Origin: Bacillus sp. M6-12
GTDB taxonomy: Bacteria; Bacillota; Bacilli; Bacillales; DSM-1321
Length of the DNA: 64,000 bases
Reading direction: 5' to 3'
Assembly: GCF_002860285.1 (NCBI RefSeq)
Contig: NZ_PGVF01000011.1
Coordinates: forward strand, 1-64,000
This document shows, piece by piece, positions 8,279 to 16,133 of this stretch (position 1 is its first letter; the number at the start of each line of letters is the position of its first letter). The notes under the pieces were generated by a model. It saw only the letters and a list, made by a program, of their open reading frames with translations. It was not told the origin of the DNA and searched no databases. Both the position numbers and the translations under genes were made by a program.

Positions 8279-9721
8279 TTGAGAGCGCATATGTTTATCA
8301 ATAATCAGGATATAGAAACAGATGAGTATATTGAAGTAAAGGATCCGGGACGTCTTACTGATATTGTGGGCACAGTGTCAAAGGGTACTCCTATGCATGT
8401 AGACAAAGCTGTCCAAGCCGCACATCGAGCCTTTCTATCCTGGAAAAAAACGCCGCTTGAAGAACGGATTTCTCTCTTGCTTAAGGTTGCAGACAAACTT
8501 TCTGCAGAAACAGAAAAGGTGGCAAAGGTTGTTTCAAAAGAGAATGGAATGCTTGTTAACGCAACCAGATTAGAAATTGGAATGGCTGTATCAGGAATCA
8601 AAAATATTGTGGACCTTGCTGAAAATCACTTTCAGCCGAAGATATTTGAAGACGAGTCCGGCTGGGTTAGTGTAGAAAAGAAACCAATGGGTGTGATTGC
8701 AGGTATTGTTCCATGGAATGCACCTGTAGTACTGACGATGCAAAAATTGGCACCTGCCCTTATTGCAGGTAATACAATGGTTTTTAAACCTTCTCCTTTT
8801 GCTCCGATCGGGGTAACTATGATTCTGAAGATGGCGGCGGAATTCTTTCCGCCGGGAGTCATCAATGTTATCCATGGTGATGGAGATGTTGGAAATGCAT
8901 TAACTGCACACCGTCTTGTGAGAAAGATATCCTTTACAGGCGGAGGAGCTACTGCTAAACATGTGATGAAAGCTGCTGCAGATACACTTAAGGGAATCCA
9001 CTTAGAACTGGGCGGAAATGACCCTGCCATTATTCTGAAGGATGCCAATTTTGATGATGTTGTACCAAAAGTCGTAAACGGGGTTTTCCGCCGTTCGGGC
9101 CAATTCTGCTATGCGATAAAAAGAATTTATGTTCCCGATTCCAAGTATGATGAGTTTTTCGATAGAATGTGTGAACTTACCAAGGAATATAAGATTGGCC
9201 ATCAATTAGATGAACGGACCACTTTTGGCCCAATGAATAACCGCAATCAATACGAAAATGTGCAGCATTTGATTGAAAGAATCAAGCAAAGTCCAGCACG
9301 ATTGGTGGAACTTGGTACAAAGCTGGAACCTGAGAATTGGGAAAATGGCTATTACCTGAAACCTATAGTAGTAAGGGATGTAGATCCGTTACAGGAAATA
9401 GTCGCTTGTGAACAGTTCGGTCCTATCATCCCCTTAATTTCTTATCGAACAGAAAAAGAAGTTATCCAAATGGTTAATGACAGTGAATATGGACTTGGCT
9501 CTTCCGTTTGGACATCGGATTTTGAAAAAGGATTAAAGATTGCAAGGCAGATTGAAGCGGGAATGACCTTTATTAATGGTGCAGGTCAGACACCGCTGGG
9601 ACATAAATATATCCCTTTTGGCGGTGTCAAACAGAGCGGGATCGGAAGGGAAAACTCGGAGATGATTTTTGATGAGTTTACCGAAACACATGGAATCAAT
9701 TATCACAAGGTGATTGGCTAG
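8279..9721 (+). CDS. NAD(P)-dependent aldehyde dehydrogenase (first copy)
   Basis: An ALDH superfamily enzyme of 480 aa, oxidising an aldehyde to its carboxylate. Visible signatures are VPWNAPV (near the cofactor site), the general-base motif LELGGND and the nucleophile region SGQFCYAIKRIYV. The start is probably TTG 8279, seven bases after a GGGGGG box; ATG 8291 is too far from it. The ThDP enzyme gene follows 12 bases later, so the likely job is to oxidise the aldehyde that enzyme releases. It resembles the second island ALDH (16134-17588): both contain GQ[FI]CY..KRIYV and LDER[TS]T.GP.NN, which suggests an old duplication. It is probably active on aromatic or bulky aldehydes; the substrate is inferred. 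Confidence 0.88.
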   Translation: MRAHMFINNQDIETDEYIEVKDPGRLTDIVGTVSKGTPMHVDKAVQAAHRAFLSWKKTPLEERISLLLKVADKLSAETEKVAKVVSKENGMLVNATRLEIGMAVSGIKNIVDLAENHFQPKIFEDESGWVSVEKKPMGVIAGIVPWNAPVVLTMQKLAPALIAGNTMVFKPSPFAPIGVTMILKMAAEFFPPGVINVIHGDGDVGNALTAHRLVRKISFTGGGATAKHVMKAAADTLKGIHLELGGNDPAIILKDANFDDVVPKVVNGVFRRSGQFCYAIKRIYVPDSKYDEFFDRMCELTKEYKIGHQLDERTTFGPMNNRNQYENVQHLIERIKQSPARLVELGTKLEPENWENGYYLKPIVVRDVDPLQEIVACEQFGPIIPLISYRTEKEVIQMVNDSEYGLGSSVWTSDFEKGLKIARQIEAGMTFINGAGQTPLGHKYIPFGGVKQSGIGRENSEMIFDEFTETHGINYHKVIG

Positions 9722-9732
9722 GGGGAAAAGGC

Positions 9733-11463
9733 ATGGATCAAAAGTTGACCCGTTACACGGCTTCCGATGCATTGTTGGAAGCATGTCAGGAAATAGGAGT
9801 TTCGTTTTTGTTCAGTAACCTTGGAAGTGATCATCCAGGGATTATTGAAGGTATGGCGAAAGCGAAAGCGTTAGGCAAGAAGCTGCCGCAGGTGATTATT
9901 TGTCCTCATGAATATGTGGCCTTAAGTGCGGCAATCGGTCATTATCAGGTAAGTGGTGAGGCACAGGGAGTTTTTGTACATACGGATGTGGGCACCCAGA
10001 ATCTTGGAGGAAGTTTGCATAACGCGGCCCGTACACGTGTCCCCGTATTCATCTTTTCAGGTGAAACACCGAGTACAATGGAAGGGGAACTGCCAGGAAG
10101 CCGCAATTCACACATTAATTATCTGCAGAATGTATACGATCAGCGGGGAATTGTCAGGCCTTATGTAAAGTGGGAATATGATATCCGTACCGGGAGAAAT
10201 GTCAAACAGCTGGTTTATCGTGCGATGCAGATAGCCAATACGGAACCCAAAGGGCCTGTCTATTTGACTGGTGCAAGAGAGGTTCTGGAAGAGGATGTTC
10301 CTATCACTGAAGACAAATCCCGAAAATGGAGGCCTATAGAAAGAGTGCCACTCTCTGATGAAGGTGTGGAACAAATTGTAAGATCCCTAGCAAATGCAAA
10401 AAATCCTGTGTTGGTAACATCCTATCTAGGCAGAAATACAGAAAGTGTGGAACTGCTTGTCCGTTTTTGTGAAAAACTGGCTATTCCTGTAATTGAAGTA
10501 AATGCAAGCTATATGAACTTTCCAACTGATCACTCCCTTCATTTAGGATTTGAGGGAGGAGACCTTATTTCCAATGCGGACGCTGCCCTTGTGATAGATT
10601 CAGATGTTCCGTGGGTCCCGACTGTAAATAAGCCGGGTGAAGAGTGCAAGGTATTTTATATAGATCCGGATCCGATAAAATCGGATCTGCCCCTGGCGTA
10701 TATTCCTTCAGAAGGTTTGTTTCAGGCCGATTCATACCGGGCGCTTATCCAGCTTAATGAATATGCAGATTTGATGGATATTGACAGGGAATCTATTAAG
10801 CAGCGGTTTGAACAATTGAAAAAGCGGCATCTGATGCAGCGTGAAAACTGGAAATCGCTTGCGATACCTTCCTCTAATGGTGTAATTACTCCGGATTGGG
10901 TCACAGCATGCCTAAATAAGGTAATAGATGAAGAAACGATTATTCTAAATGAAACTATTACTAACTCCGGGTCTGTGTCGCGGCAAATTGACCGCAACCA
11001 GCCTGGAACGATGTTTGGTAATGGCGGATCGTCTCTTGGATGGAATGGAGGAGGCGCTTTAGGAGCAAAACTGGCAAAGCCAGATAAAACGATCGTCAGT
11101 CTTACAGGTGATGGTTCTTATTTGTTCAGTGTTCCGGCCTCTGTTCACTGGATGTCACGAAGATATAATGCACCTTTTTTAACAGTAATTTTTAATAACC
11201 AGGGATGGAATGCCACCAAAAATAACACTCTGAAAATCCATCCTGACGGGATTGCAAAGCGTGATGACCAATTCTGGGTGAATTTTGACCAACCAGCAGA
11301 TTTGGCGAGGATTGCTGAAGCAGCAGGAGGAGCACTGGCATTAACGGTTTCAGATCCCAATGGGGTCGAGGAAGCGTTAAGAAGCGGTATCGATGCGGTT
11401 AAGTCCGGCCGTTCTGCGGTTATAGATGTAAAGATTCAGCAAATATCGTATCAGCAGGATTGA
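9733..11463 (+). CDS. ThDP-dependent 2-oxoacid decarboxylase/carboligase-like enzyme
   Basis: A 576-aa member of the acetolactate synthase/benzoylformate decarboxylase superfamily. The N-terminal pyrimidine domain has the activating glutamate in CPHEYVALSAA (E60). The C-terminal domain has the cofactor motif GDG (459-461) with NN at 488-489, the classical spacing. Being next to aldehyde dehydrogenase, alcohol dehydrogenase and aromatic hydroxylase genes, a decarboxylase making an aldehyde from an aryl 2-oxoacid is the most natural reading. Carboligation or C-C cleavage cannot be excluded. It is not a normal anabolic acetolactate synthase: no ilvN/ilvC is nearby. The first MFS frame begins inside its stop codon. 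Confidence 0.85.
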   Translation: MDQKLTRYTASDALLEACQEIGVSFLFSNLGSDHPGIIEGMAKAKALGKKLPQVIICPHEYVALSAAIGHYQVSGEAQGVFVHTDVGTQNLGGSLHNAARTRVPVFIFSGETPSTMEGELPGSRNSHINYLQNVYDQRGIVRPYVKWEYDIRTGRNVKQLVYRAMQIANTEPKGPVYLTGAREVLEEDVPITEDKSRKWRPIERVPLSDEGVEQIVRSLANAKNPVLVTSYLGRNTESVELLVRFCEKLAIPVIEVNASYMNFPTDHSLHLGFEGGDLISNADAALVIDSDVPWVPTVNKPGEECKVFYIDPDPIKSDLPLAYIPSEGLFQADSYRALIQLNEYADLMDIDRESIKQRFEQLKKRHLMQRENWKSLAIPSSNGVITPDWVTACLNKVIDEETIILNETITNSGSVSRQIDRNQPGTMFGNGGSSLGWNGGGALGAKLAKPDKTIVSLTGDGSYLFSVPASVHWMSRRYNAPFLTVIFNNQGWNATKNNTLKIHPDGIAKRDDQFWVNFDQPADLARIAEAAGGALALTVSDPNGVEEALRSGIDAVKSGRSAVIDVKIQQISYQQD

Positions 11464-11498
11464 CACCTTTGAATCCCAAATGGAGAGAAAGGAAACCA

Positions 11499-12701
11499 AT
11501 GAAATGTCCAGCAGCCCACATGAGTAATCCTTTATGGACAAAGGATTTTGTCTTCACTACTTTGGCAAATTTTTTCTTGTTTTTCGGTTTTCATATGTTA
11601 ACACCCACTCTGCCAGTTTATGTTATAGAGATGAACGGAACCAAGTTGGAGGCAGGATTGGTAGTCGGCATCTTCACATTATCCGCATTAATTACCAGGC
11701 CTTTTGCTGGTCGTGCATTGGATGTGCTGGATAAAAAGCATGTTCTTTTATTTGGACTGCTGGTATTCACTATTACCGTATTTAGTTGTGGATTGGCATT
11801 TTCGATAGCCTTGGTTCTGTTGCTCAGGATTTTACAGGGTGTTGGCTGGGGAGTGGCGACTACTGCGTACGCAACAATTGTGTCAGATTATATTACTGCG
11901 GAAAGAAGGGCCGAGGGTATGGGATACTTCGGCCTTTCTATTAATATGGGCATGGCGCTCGCCCCTTTGATGGGCATATGGGTAATGACCCATTGGGGTT
12001 TTACTTCTGTCTTTTTTATCGCAACCGCCTCAGTAGTACTTAGCTTTTTTTTTAGCAGATATATTTCTCTTCTAGAGCAGCCATCCAAAAGAGTAAGAGT
12101 TAAGGAAGCATCTATATTTGAAAAAAGCAGTCTATTGCCGGCGTTTTTAATAATGCTGATAACATTTGCTCATGGCGGGATCCTAAGTTCCCTTCCTTTA
12201 TTTGGTTTGGAAGCAGGCATTAGAAATGTTGGATGGTTTTTTCTGGCAGCCGCCATTTTCATGATGATTACAAGGTCTATAGTTGGCAGGATAACTGACA
12301 GAAGGGGGCGTGAGTTTGTCTTGCTCCCGGGTGTGGCTGCATTAGTGTTAGGTCTGTTAATGCTTTCTATCTCTCGCAATACCCCTTTGCTGATGACCGC
12401 AGCATTATTTTACGGATCAGGTTTTGGCTCCATCCAACCCACCTTGCAGGCCTGGACGATAACCCGTGCAAAACCTGAGCGCAGAGGCATTGCAACAGCA
12501 ACATATTTTTCCGCGTTCGACCTCGGCGTTGGAATAGGTGCGTTGTTTGTAGGACTCCTGACAAAATGGCTTGATTACTCTGCTACTTATAGGATTTCTA
12601 TCATATTAATGATTGTCTTTGCAGCCGTTTATATCATATCCATGCTGAAAGAAAAAAAGGACGCAAGCGCAAATCCGAGTAACAGTAATGCAGTCATTTA
12701 A
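11499..12701 (+). CDS. MFS transporter
   Basis: A 400-aa major facilitator with about 12 predicted membrane segments; the motif-A-like loop between helices 2 and 3 reads FAGRALDVLDKK. ATG 11499 is preceded by GAGAAAGG. The frame opens earlier with TTG 11460 overlapping the upstream stop, but that start has no ribosome site. Its place inside the catabolic operon suggests uptake of the growth substrate or export of an intermediate. With a TRAP system upstream and an ABC importer downstream, this is the third transporter in the island. Confidence 0.85.
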   Translation: MKCPAAHMSNPLWTKDFVFTTLANFFLFFGFHMLTPTLPVYVIEMNGTKLEAGLVVGIFTLSALITRPFAGRALDVLDKKHVLLFGLLVFTITVFSCGLAFSIALVLLLRILQGVGWGVATTAYATIVSDYITAERRAEGMGYFGLSINMGMALAPLMGIWVMTHWGFTSVFFIATASVVLSFFFSRYISLLEQPSKRVRVKEASIFEKSSLLPAFLIMLITFAHGGILSSLPLFGLEAGIRNVGWFFLAAAIFMMITRSIVGRITDRRGREFVLLPGVAALVLGLLMLSISRNTPLLMTAALFYGSGFGSIQPTLQAWTITRAKPERRGIATATYFSAFDLGVGIGALFVGLLTKWLDYSATYRISIILMIVFAAVYIISMLKEKKDASANPSNSNAVI

Positions 12702-12728
12702 AAATTCAATAGAAAAGGAGTAATTGGA

Positions 12729-13091
12729 TTGGACATTAAAGTTTGTAATTTTGATGAATTAATAGAAAAAGAACCATATACCGTCGCTTTGGAAGGAATT
12801 GAAGTCGGAATCATTAAATGGCAAGGAGAACTCTTTGCATATGAAAACAATTGTGCCCATATAGGCGGTCCTGTATGTCTGGGAGGAGTCTTCAATAAAG
12901 TCAGCCTGGTCTTAAATGAAGATAAAACAGTGGAAAAGGAGTGTGTTTCTGAAGATGAATTGCGCCTTGTCTGCCCTTGGCACGGATTTGAATATGATTT
13001 GAAAACAGGAGAGAGCGTATTTAGCAAAAGGTTTAAACTGCGCAAGTTTAACTCTTTTACAAAGTGCAATGAAGTATTTATTGAAATGTAG
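12729..13091 (+). CDS. Rieske [2Fe-2S] ferredoxin-like protein
   Basis: A 120-aa protein with both Rieske ligand boxes: CAH (C42, H44) followed by IGGP, and CPWHG (C82, H85). The boxes are 37 residues apart, about twenty more than in most Rieske ferredoxins, so the loop over the cluster is enlarged and carries an extra CV pair. Start is TTG 12729, eight bases after AAGGAG. It should carry electrons, but no ring-hydroxylating oxygenase alpha subunit or ferredoxin reductase is encoded in the island, so its partner is unknown. It is closely spaced with the unknown 104-aa gene and the amidohydrolase gene. Confidence 0.85.
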   Translation: MDIKVCNFDELIEKEPYTVALEGIEVGIIKWQGELFAYENNCAHIGGPVCLGGVFNKVSLVLNEDKTVEKECVSEDELRLVCPWHGFEYDLKTGESVFSKRFKLRKFNSFTKCNEVFIEM

Positions 13092-13105
13092 GGAGGGGAT
13101 CCGTT

Positions 13106-13420
13106 TTGCAGAATGATATGCTTCTTCAGGAAATCAGCAGTAAACTATTTGAATTAAATGAGCTGCTTGAACAGGCGCTGCCTGATCAATTATTAAATAG
13201 CTTTGAAAGTGATGAGCTTAAGAGACTGCTGGATAATACTATTTTACTATATTCGAAAAAAGTCCAAAGCTCTGATGAATACGAGATTATCCATACAACC
13301 CAGCCTCTGCCGGGCAAGCATAAAATAACACAGACCGATACTGCGGTTTTTGTCGATCAGCTGCTAAAGCAATTGGAAATTGAAGTCTTTGAGCTGCAGA
13401 TGTGGAGAAGCATGAAATAA
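13106..13420 (+). CDS. Unknown 104-aa protein of the catabolic operon
   Basis: I do not recognise this family. The protein is acidic and appears mostly helical, with no signal peptide, membrane segment or cysteine pairs. TTG 13106 follows GGGAGGGG at good distance. It sits 15 bases after the Rieske gene and 19 bases before the amidohydrolase gene, so it is almost certainly co-translated and may be a small subunit or assembly partner of one of them. That role is inference from position alone. Confidence 0.7.
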   Translation: MQNDMLLQEISSKLFELNELLEQALPDQLLNSFESDELKRLLDNTILLYSKKVQSSDEYEIIHTTQPLPGKHKITQTDTAVFVDQLLKQLEIEVFELQMWRSMK

Positions 13421-13438
13421 ACGTTAAGGGGTAGAGAT

Positions 13439-14629
13439 ATGCCGTCTTTAAATATTAATGATCATTTTTTGGATAATGCCCAGAAACAAGCGATAAAAAA
13501 AGGGATGTACGATTTTCCGATTTTCGATGCAGATTGCCATTATTTTGCTACGCCATTAAAGGAAGTTGCGGAGTTTGTTGACGAACCCTGGAAGCACCGG
13601 CTTAAGTATGCAGGTATTGGCGCTGCAACAACAACATTGCCGGCTGATTTGGGGGACCGTACACTAGGTGGCAGGACAAAGGTTAAAGAACATTTCAATA
13701 CATTCCCAAAGCCAGACAGTGAATTATTGCCCCGTCAGATTTATCCGCTCCTGGACAGCTCCCGGAAAATGGGGATTGACTATAGTATTGTTTTTCCGAC
13801 TGACCTCCTTACGCTAGGACTGCATCCGCAGACAGAGATGGAGGTGGCAATCGCATTTGGTTATGCTAGATGGATGACAGAAGCAATATTGCCATTTGAT
13901 GATTCGTTAACCACAATGCTGTACCTGCCATTTTCAGATCCAAAAGCTTGTATAAAACTTGTTGAAGAATTTGCTGATAAAAAAGGCGTAATCGGTTTTA
14001 TGGTCACAAGTGTCCGTTACCAGCCAGTCCATCATAACAGCTATATGCCTCTTTACGAATTGCTTGAGCAAAAGGGGATGCCACTTGGCTTTCATACAGT
14101 TTCACACTGGCAGGAAAAGCCTTTTACCCAATTTAACAATTTTCTTTCAGCTCATGCCCTTGGCTTCCCGCTCTACAACATGATACAGCTTACAAATATT
14201 GTGATTAACGGCATCCCGGAACGGTTTCCTAAATTAAAAATCATTTTCATTGAAGCAGGGGTATCCTGGATTCCGTTCATTATGAGACGTCTTGATAGTG
14301 ATTATATGCTCAGATCATCTGAGGCTCCGCTTTTGAAAAAGCTGCCAAGCGAATACATTAAAGATTTTTATTTCACTTCCCAGCCCCTTGAATACTTTGA
14401 AAATATGGACGAAATGGAAATGGTATTTAAGACTTTTGATGCTGAAAACCAATTATTATATGCTTCGGATTATCCACATCAGGATTTTGATACACCAAGC
14501 ACCATTTATGACCTTCCGTTCCTTAGCGAAAAAGCAAAAAGAAAAATTTTGGGAGAGAATGCCTTACACTTATTTGGAATAAAGGACCCTCAATTACACG
14601 CTAGAAAAGGCATGCCCGTTTATAAATGA
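13439..14629 (+). CDS. Amidohydrolase-family (ACMSD-like) metal-dependent hydrolase/decarboxylase
   Basis: A 396-aa TIM-barrel protein of the amidohydrolase 2 group, which includes decarboxylases of hydroxyaromatic acids. It starts its barrel with FPIFDADCHYF (residues 26-36) and ends with YASDYPHQDF, the usual late aspartate motif; FIEAGVSWIPF is also typical. In related DADxHxxE proteins the first strand supplies a histidine and an acidic or second histidine ligand; here the expected position is alanine (A37) or phenylalanine (F36), so the metal site may be altered. ATG 13439 follows AAGGGG. It closes the left operon. Decarboxylation or hydrolysis of an aromatic intermediate is likely but unproven. 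Confidence 0.8.
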   Translation: MPSLNINDHFLDNAQKQAIKKGMYDFPIFDADCHYFATPLKEVAEFVDEPWKHRLKYAGIGAATTTLPADLGDRTLGGRTKVKEHFNTFPKPDSELLPRQIYPLLDSSRKMGIDYSIVFPTDLLTLGLHPQTEMEVAIAFGYARWMTEAILPFDDSLTTMLYLPFSDPKACIKLVEEFADKKGVIGFMVTSVRYQPVHHNSYMPLYELLEQKGMPLGFHTVSHWQEKPFTQFNNFLSAHALGFPLYNMIQLTNIVINGIPERFPKLKIIFIEAGVSWIPFIMRRLDSDYMLRSSEAPLLKKLPSEYIKDFYFTSQPLEYFENMDEMEMVFKTFDAENQLLYASDYPHQDFDTPSTIYDLPFLSEKAKRKILGENALHLFGIKDPQLHARKGMPVYK

Positions 14630-14663
14630 TTTGAAGATAAATCTACTTTTACGCTTGCCTACA

Positions 14664-14677
14664 GGAATGCGTTTACA
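14664..14677 (+). promoter_or_regulatory. Weak cre-like site upstream of the monooxygenase operon
   Basis: GGAATGCGTTTACA matches 8 of the 10 defined positions of the cre consensus and lies 47 bases upstream of the -35. It is weaker than the site at 4997. Confidence 0.35.
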
Positions 14678-14724
14678 TAACAGAAAATAATTTTTCAGAA
14701 TTTTCATAATTAACATTAAAAAAG

Positions 14725-14753
14725 TTGACGGGATGATTGGCAGGTGATATGGT
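14725..14753 (+). promoter_or_regulatory. Promoter of the monooxygenase-Liv operon
   Basis: TTGACG (14725-14730), a 17-base spacer and TATGGT (14748-14753) preceded by TGA give an extended -10 sigma-A promoter. The start site should fall near 14760, beside the GTTAACG inverted repeat. Confidence 0.7.
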
Positions 14754-14762
14754 ATTTTTAAT

Positions 14763-14788
14763 GTTAACGTAGTGTTTATTTCGTTAAC
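14763..14788 (+). promoter_or_regulatory. Candidate operator: GTTAACG inverted repeat
   Basis: GTTAACG (14763-14769) and CGTTAAC (14782-14788) form a perfect seven-base inverted repeat with 12 bases between. It lies just downstream of the -10, where a repressor would block transcription. A similar pair sits at 4930-4954, and a single CGTTAAC occurs at 19988 before livH. Confidence 0.6.
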
Positions 14789-14817
14789 ACACAGATAATA
14801 AAGAGAGGAAGATTTTA

Positions 14818-16047
14818 ATGGTAAAAAATCCTGTAGTGATTGTGGGAGCGGGTCCGGTCGGATTAACAGCAGCAGAAATCCTAAGTCAGCAAAGTATTCC
14901 AGTTCTGGTTATTGAAAAGAATGATTCTCCTAATAAGGAATGGAGGGCTTCGACCTTCCACCCTGGCACAATGGAACTGCTGGAACCAACAGGGCTGGCC
15001 GACGAATTGTTAAAAAGGGGACTGAAGGCTCCTATCATCCAATATCGTGATAGACAAACAGGTTTATATGCTGAGTTTGACGCAACCTTATTAAAAGATG
15101 AAACAAAGTATCCATTCAGATTGCAGTGCCCTCAATCAACATATACCCAAGTTGTTTATGAACGCTTGCAGGAACGTCCTGGCGCCACAATCATCTTCAA
15201 TTCGGAAGTAATAGGATTCACGCAGGACAAAGATGGCGTTAATATTAAAATCCTTACGCCTGAAGGAGAGCAGGAAATGCAGGCATCCTTCCTTCTTGGT
15301 GCAGACGGTGCAAGAAGTTCTATAAGAAAACTATTAGGCTTAACTTTTGAGGGCTATACGCTTGAAGAAAGATTTCTTCTATCAGGTACGCCGGTTTCAT
15401 TTGAAAAATATCTGCCTGATCTTGCTTATGTGAACTATATTTCTGATCCAGATGAATTCCTCTTTATTTTAAGAGTTCCGGAAGCATGGAGATTATTATA
15501 TCCAATTCCGCCATCTGTTTCGGATGAAGAAGCTCTCAGTGATGAAAGAATTCAGCTTCAATTTAAAAAGGCTCTGAAAACGGAGGATACTTTCCCAATC
15601 GTTGAACGGATGATTTATCGTGTACACCAGCGGGTAGCAGAAAAGTTTTATGAAGGCCGGGTAGTATTGATGGGGGATGCGGCTCATATCAACAGTCCGC
15701 TTGGAGGCCTTGGTTTAAATAGCGGTATACATGACGCCGTTGATTTAAGCAGAAGGCTGGTACGGATATTGTCAAGCGAAAACGAAGAGCAGCTTGAAGA
15801 AGAACTTCAAATCTATAATAAGGTTCGCCGTCAGGTAGCTCTTGATTATGTAAAAGAAATTACGGAAAAGAATACCAGTTTAATGAAAGAAAAAGATCCT
15901 GAATATCGTCTGAAAATGCAAAAGCAAATGGCTGATACTGCTGCAAATCCGGAAAGTGCTAAAAAGTGGCTACTTCGTGCTTCACTTATATCGGCAGTCC
16001 GTGAGCAAGGGATTGGAGAACCCCCTAAGGCAACGCAAAACAGCTAA
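14818..16047 (+). CDS. FAD-dependent monooxygenase (aromatic-ring hydroxylase type)
   Basis: A 409-aa class A flavoprotein monooxygenase. The Rossmann motif GAGPVG is at residues 8-13, the middle motif reads LLGADGARSSIRK, and the second FAD motif reads VLMGDAAHINSPLGGLGLN. This is the fold of p-hydroxybenzoate hydroxylase and PheA/TfdB relatives, which hydroxylate phenolic rings with NAD(P)H and O2. AGAGAGGAAG precedes ATG 14818. It is the first gene behind a strong promoter with an inverted-repeat operator and is followed by aldehyde and alcohol dehydrogenases. No ring-cleavage dioxygenase is encoded in the window, so ring opening would have to be encoded elsewhere, or the enzyme acts differently. 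Confidence 0.85.
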   Translation: MVKNPVVIVGAGPVGLTAAEILSQQSIPVLVIEKNDSPNKEWRASTFHPGTMELLEPTGLADELLKRGLKAPIIQYRDRQTGLYAEFDATLLKDETKYPFRLQCPQSTYTQVVYERLQERPGATIIFNSEVIGFTQDKDGVNIKILTPEGEQEMQASFLLGADGARSSIRKLLGLTFEGYTLEERFLLSGTPVSFEKYLPDLAYVNYISDPDEFLFILRVPEAWRLLYPIPPSVSDEEALSDERIQLQFKKALKTEDTFPIVERMIYRVHQRVAEKFYEGRVVLMGDAAHINSPLGGLGLNSGIHDAVDLSRRLVRILSSENEEQLEEELQIYNKVRRQVALDYVKEITEKNTSLMKEKDPEYRLKMQKQMADTAANPESAKKWLLRASLISAVREQGIGEPPKATQNS

Positions 16048-16133
16048 ACGGCAAAAAAAGCAGAGAAAACAAAATGTTGCACTAGTTTCCAACGTTTTTA
16101 TAAGTTCAAATCAAAAAATCCCCGGAGGTACCT

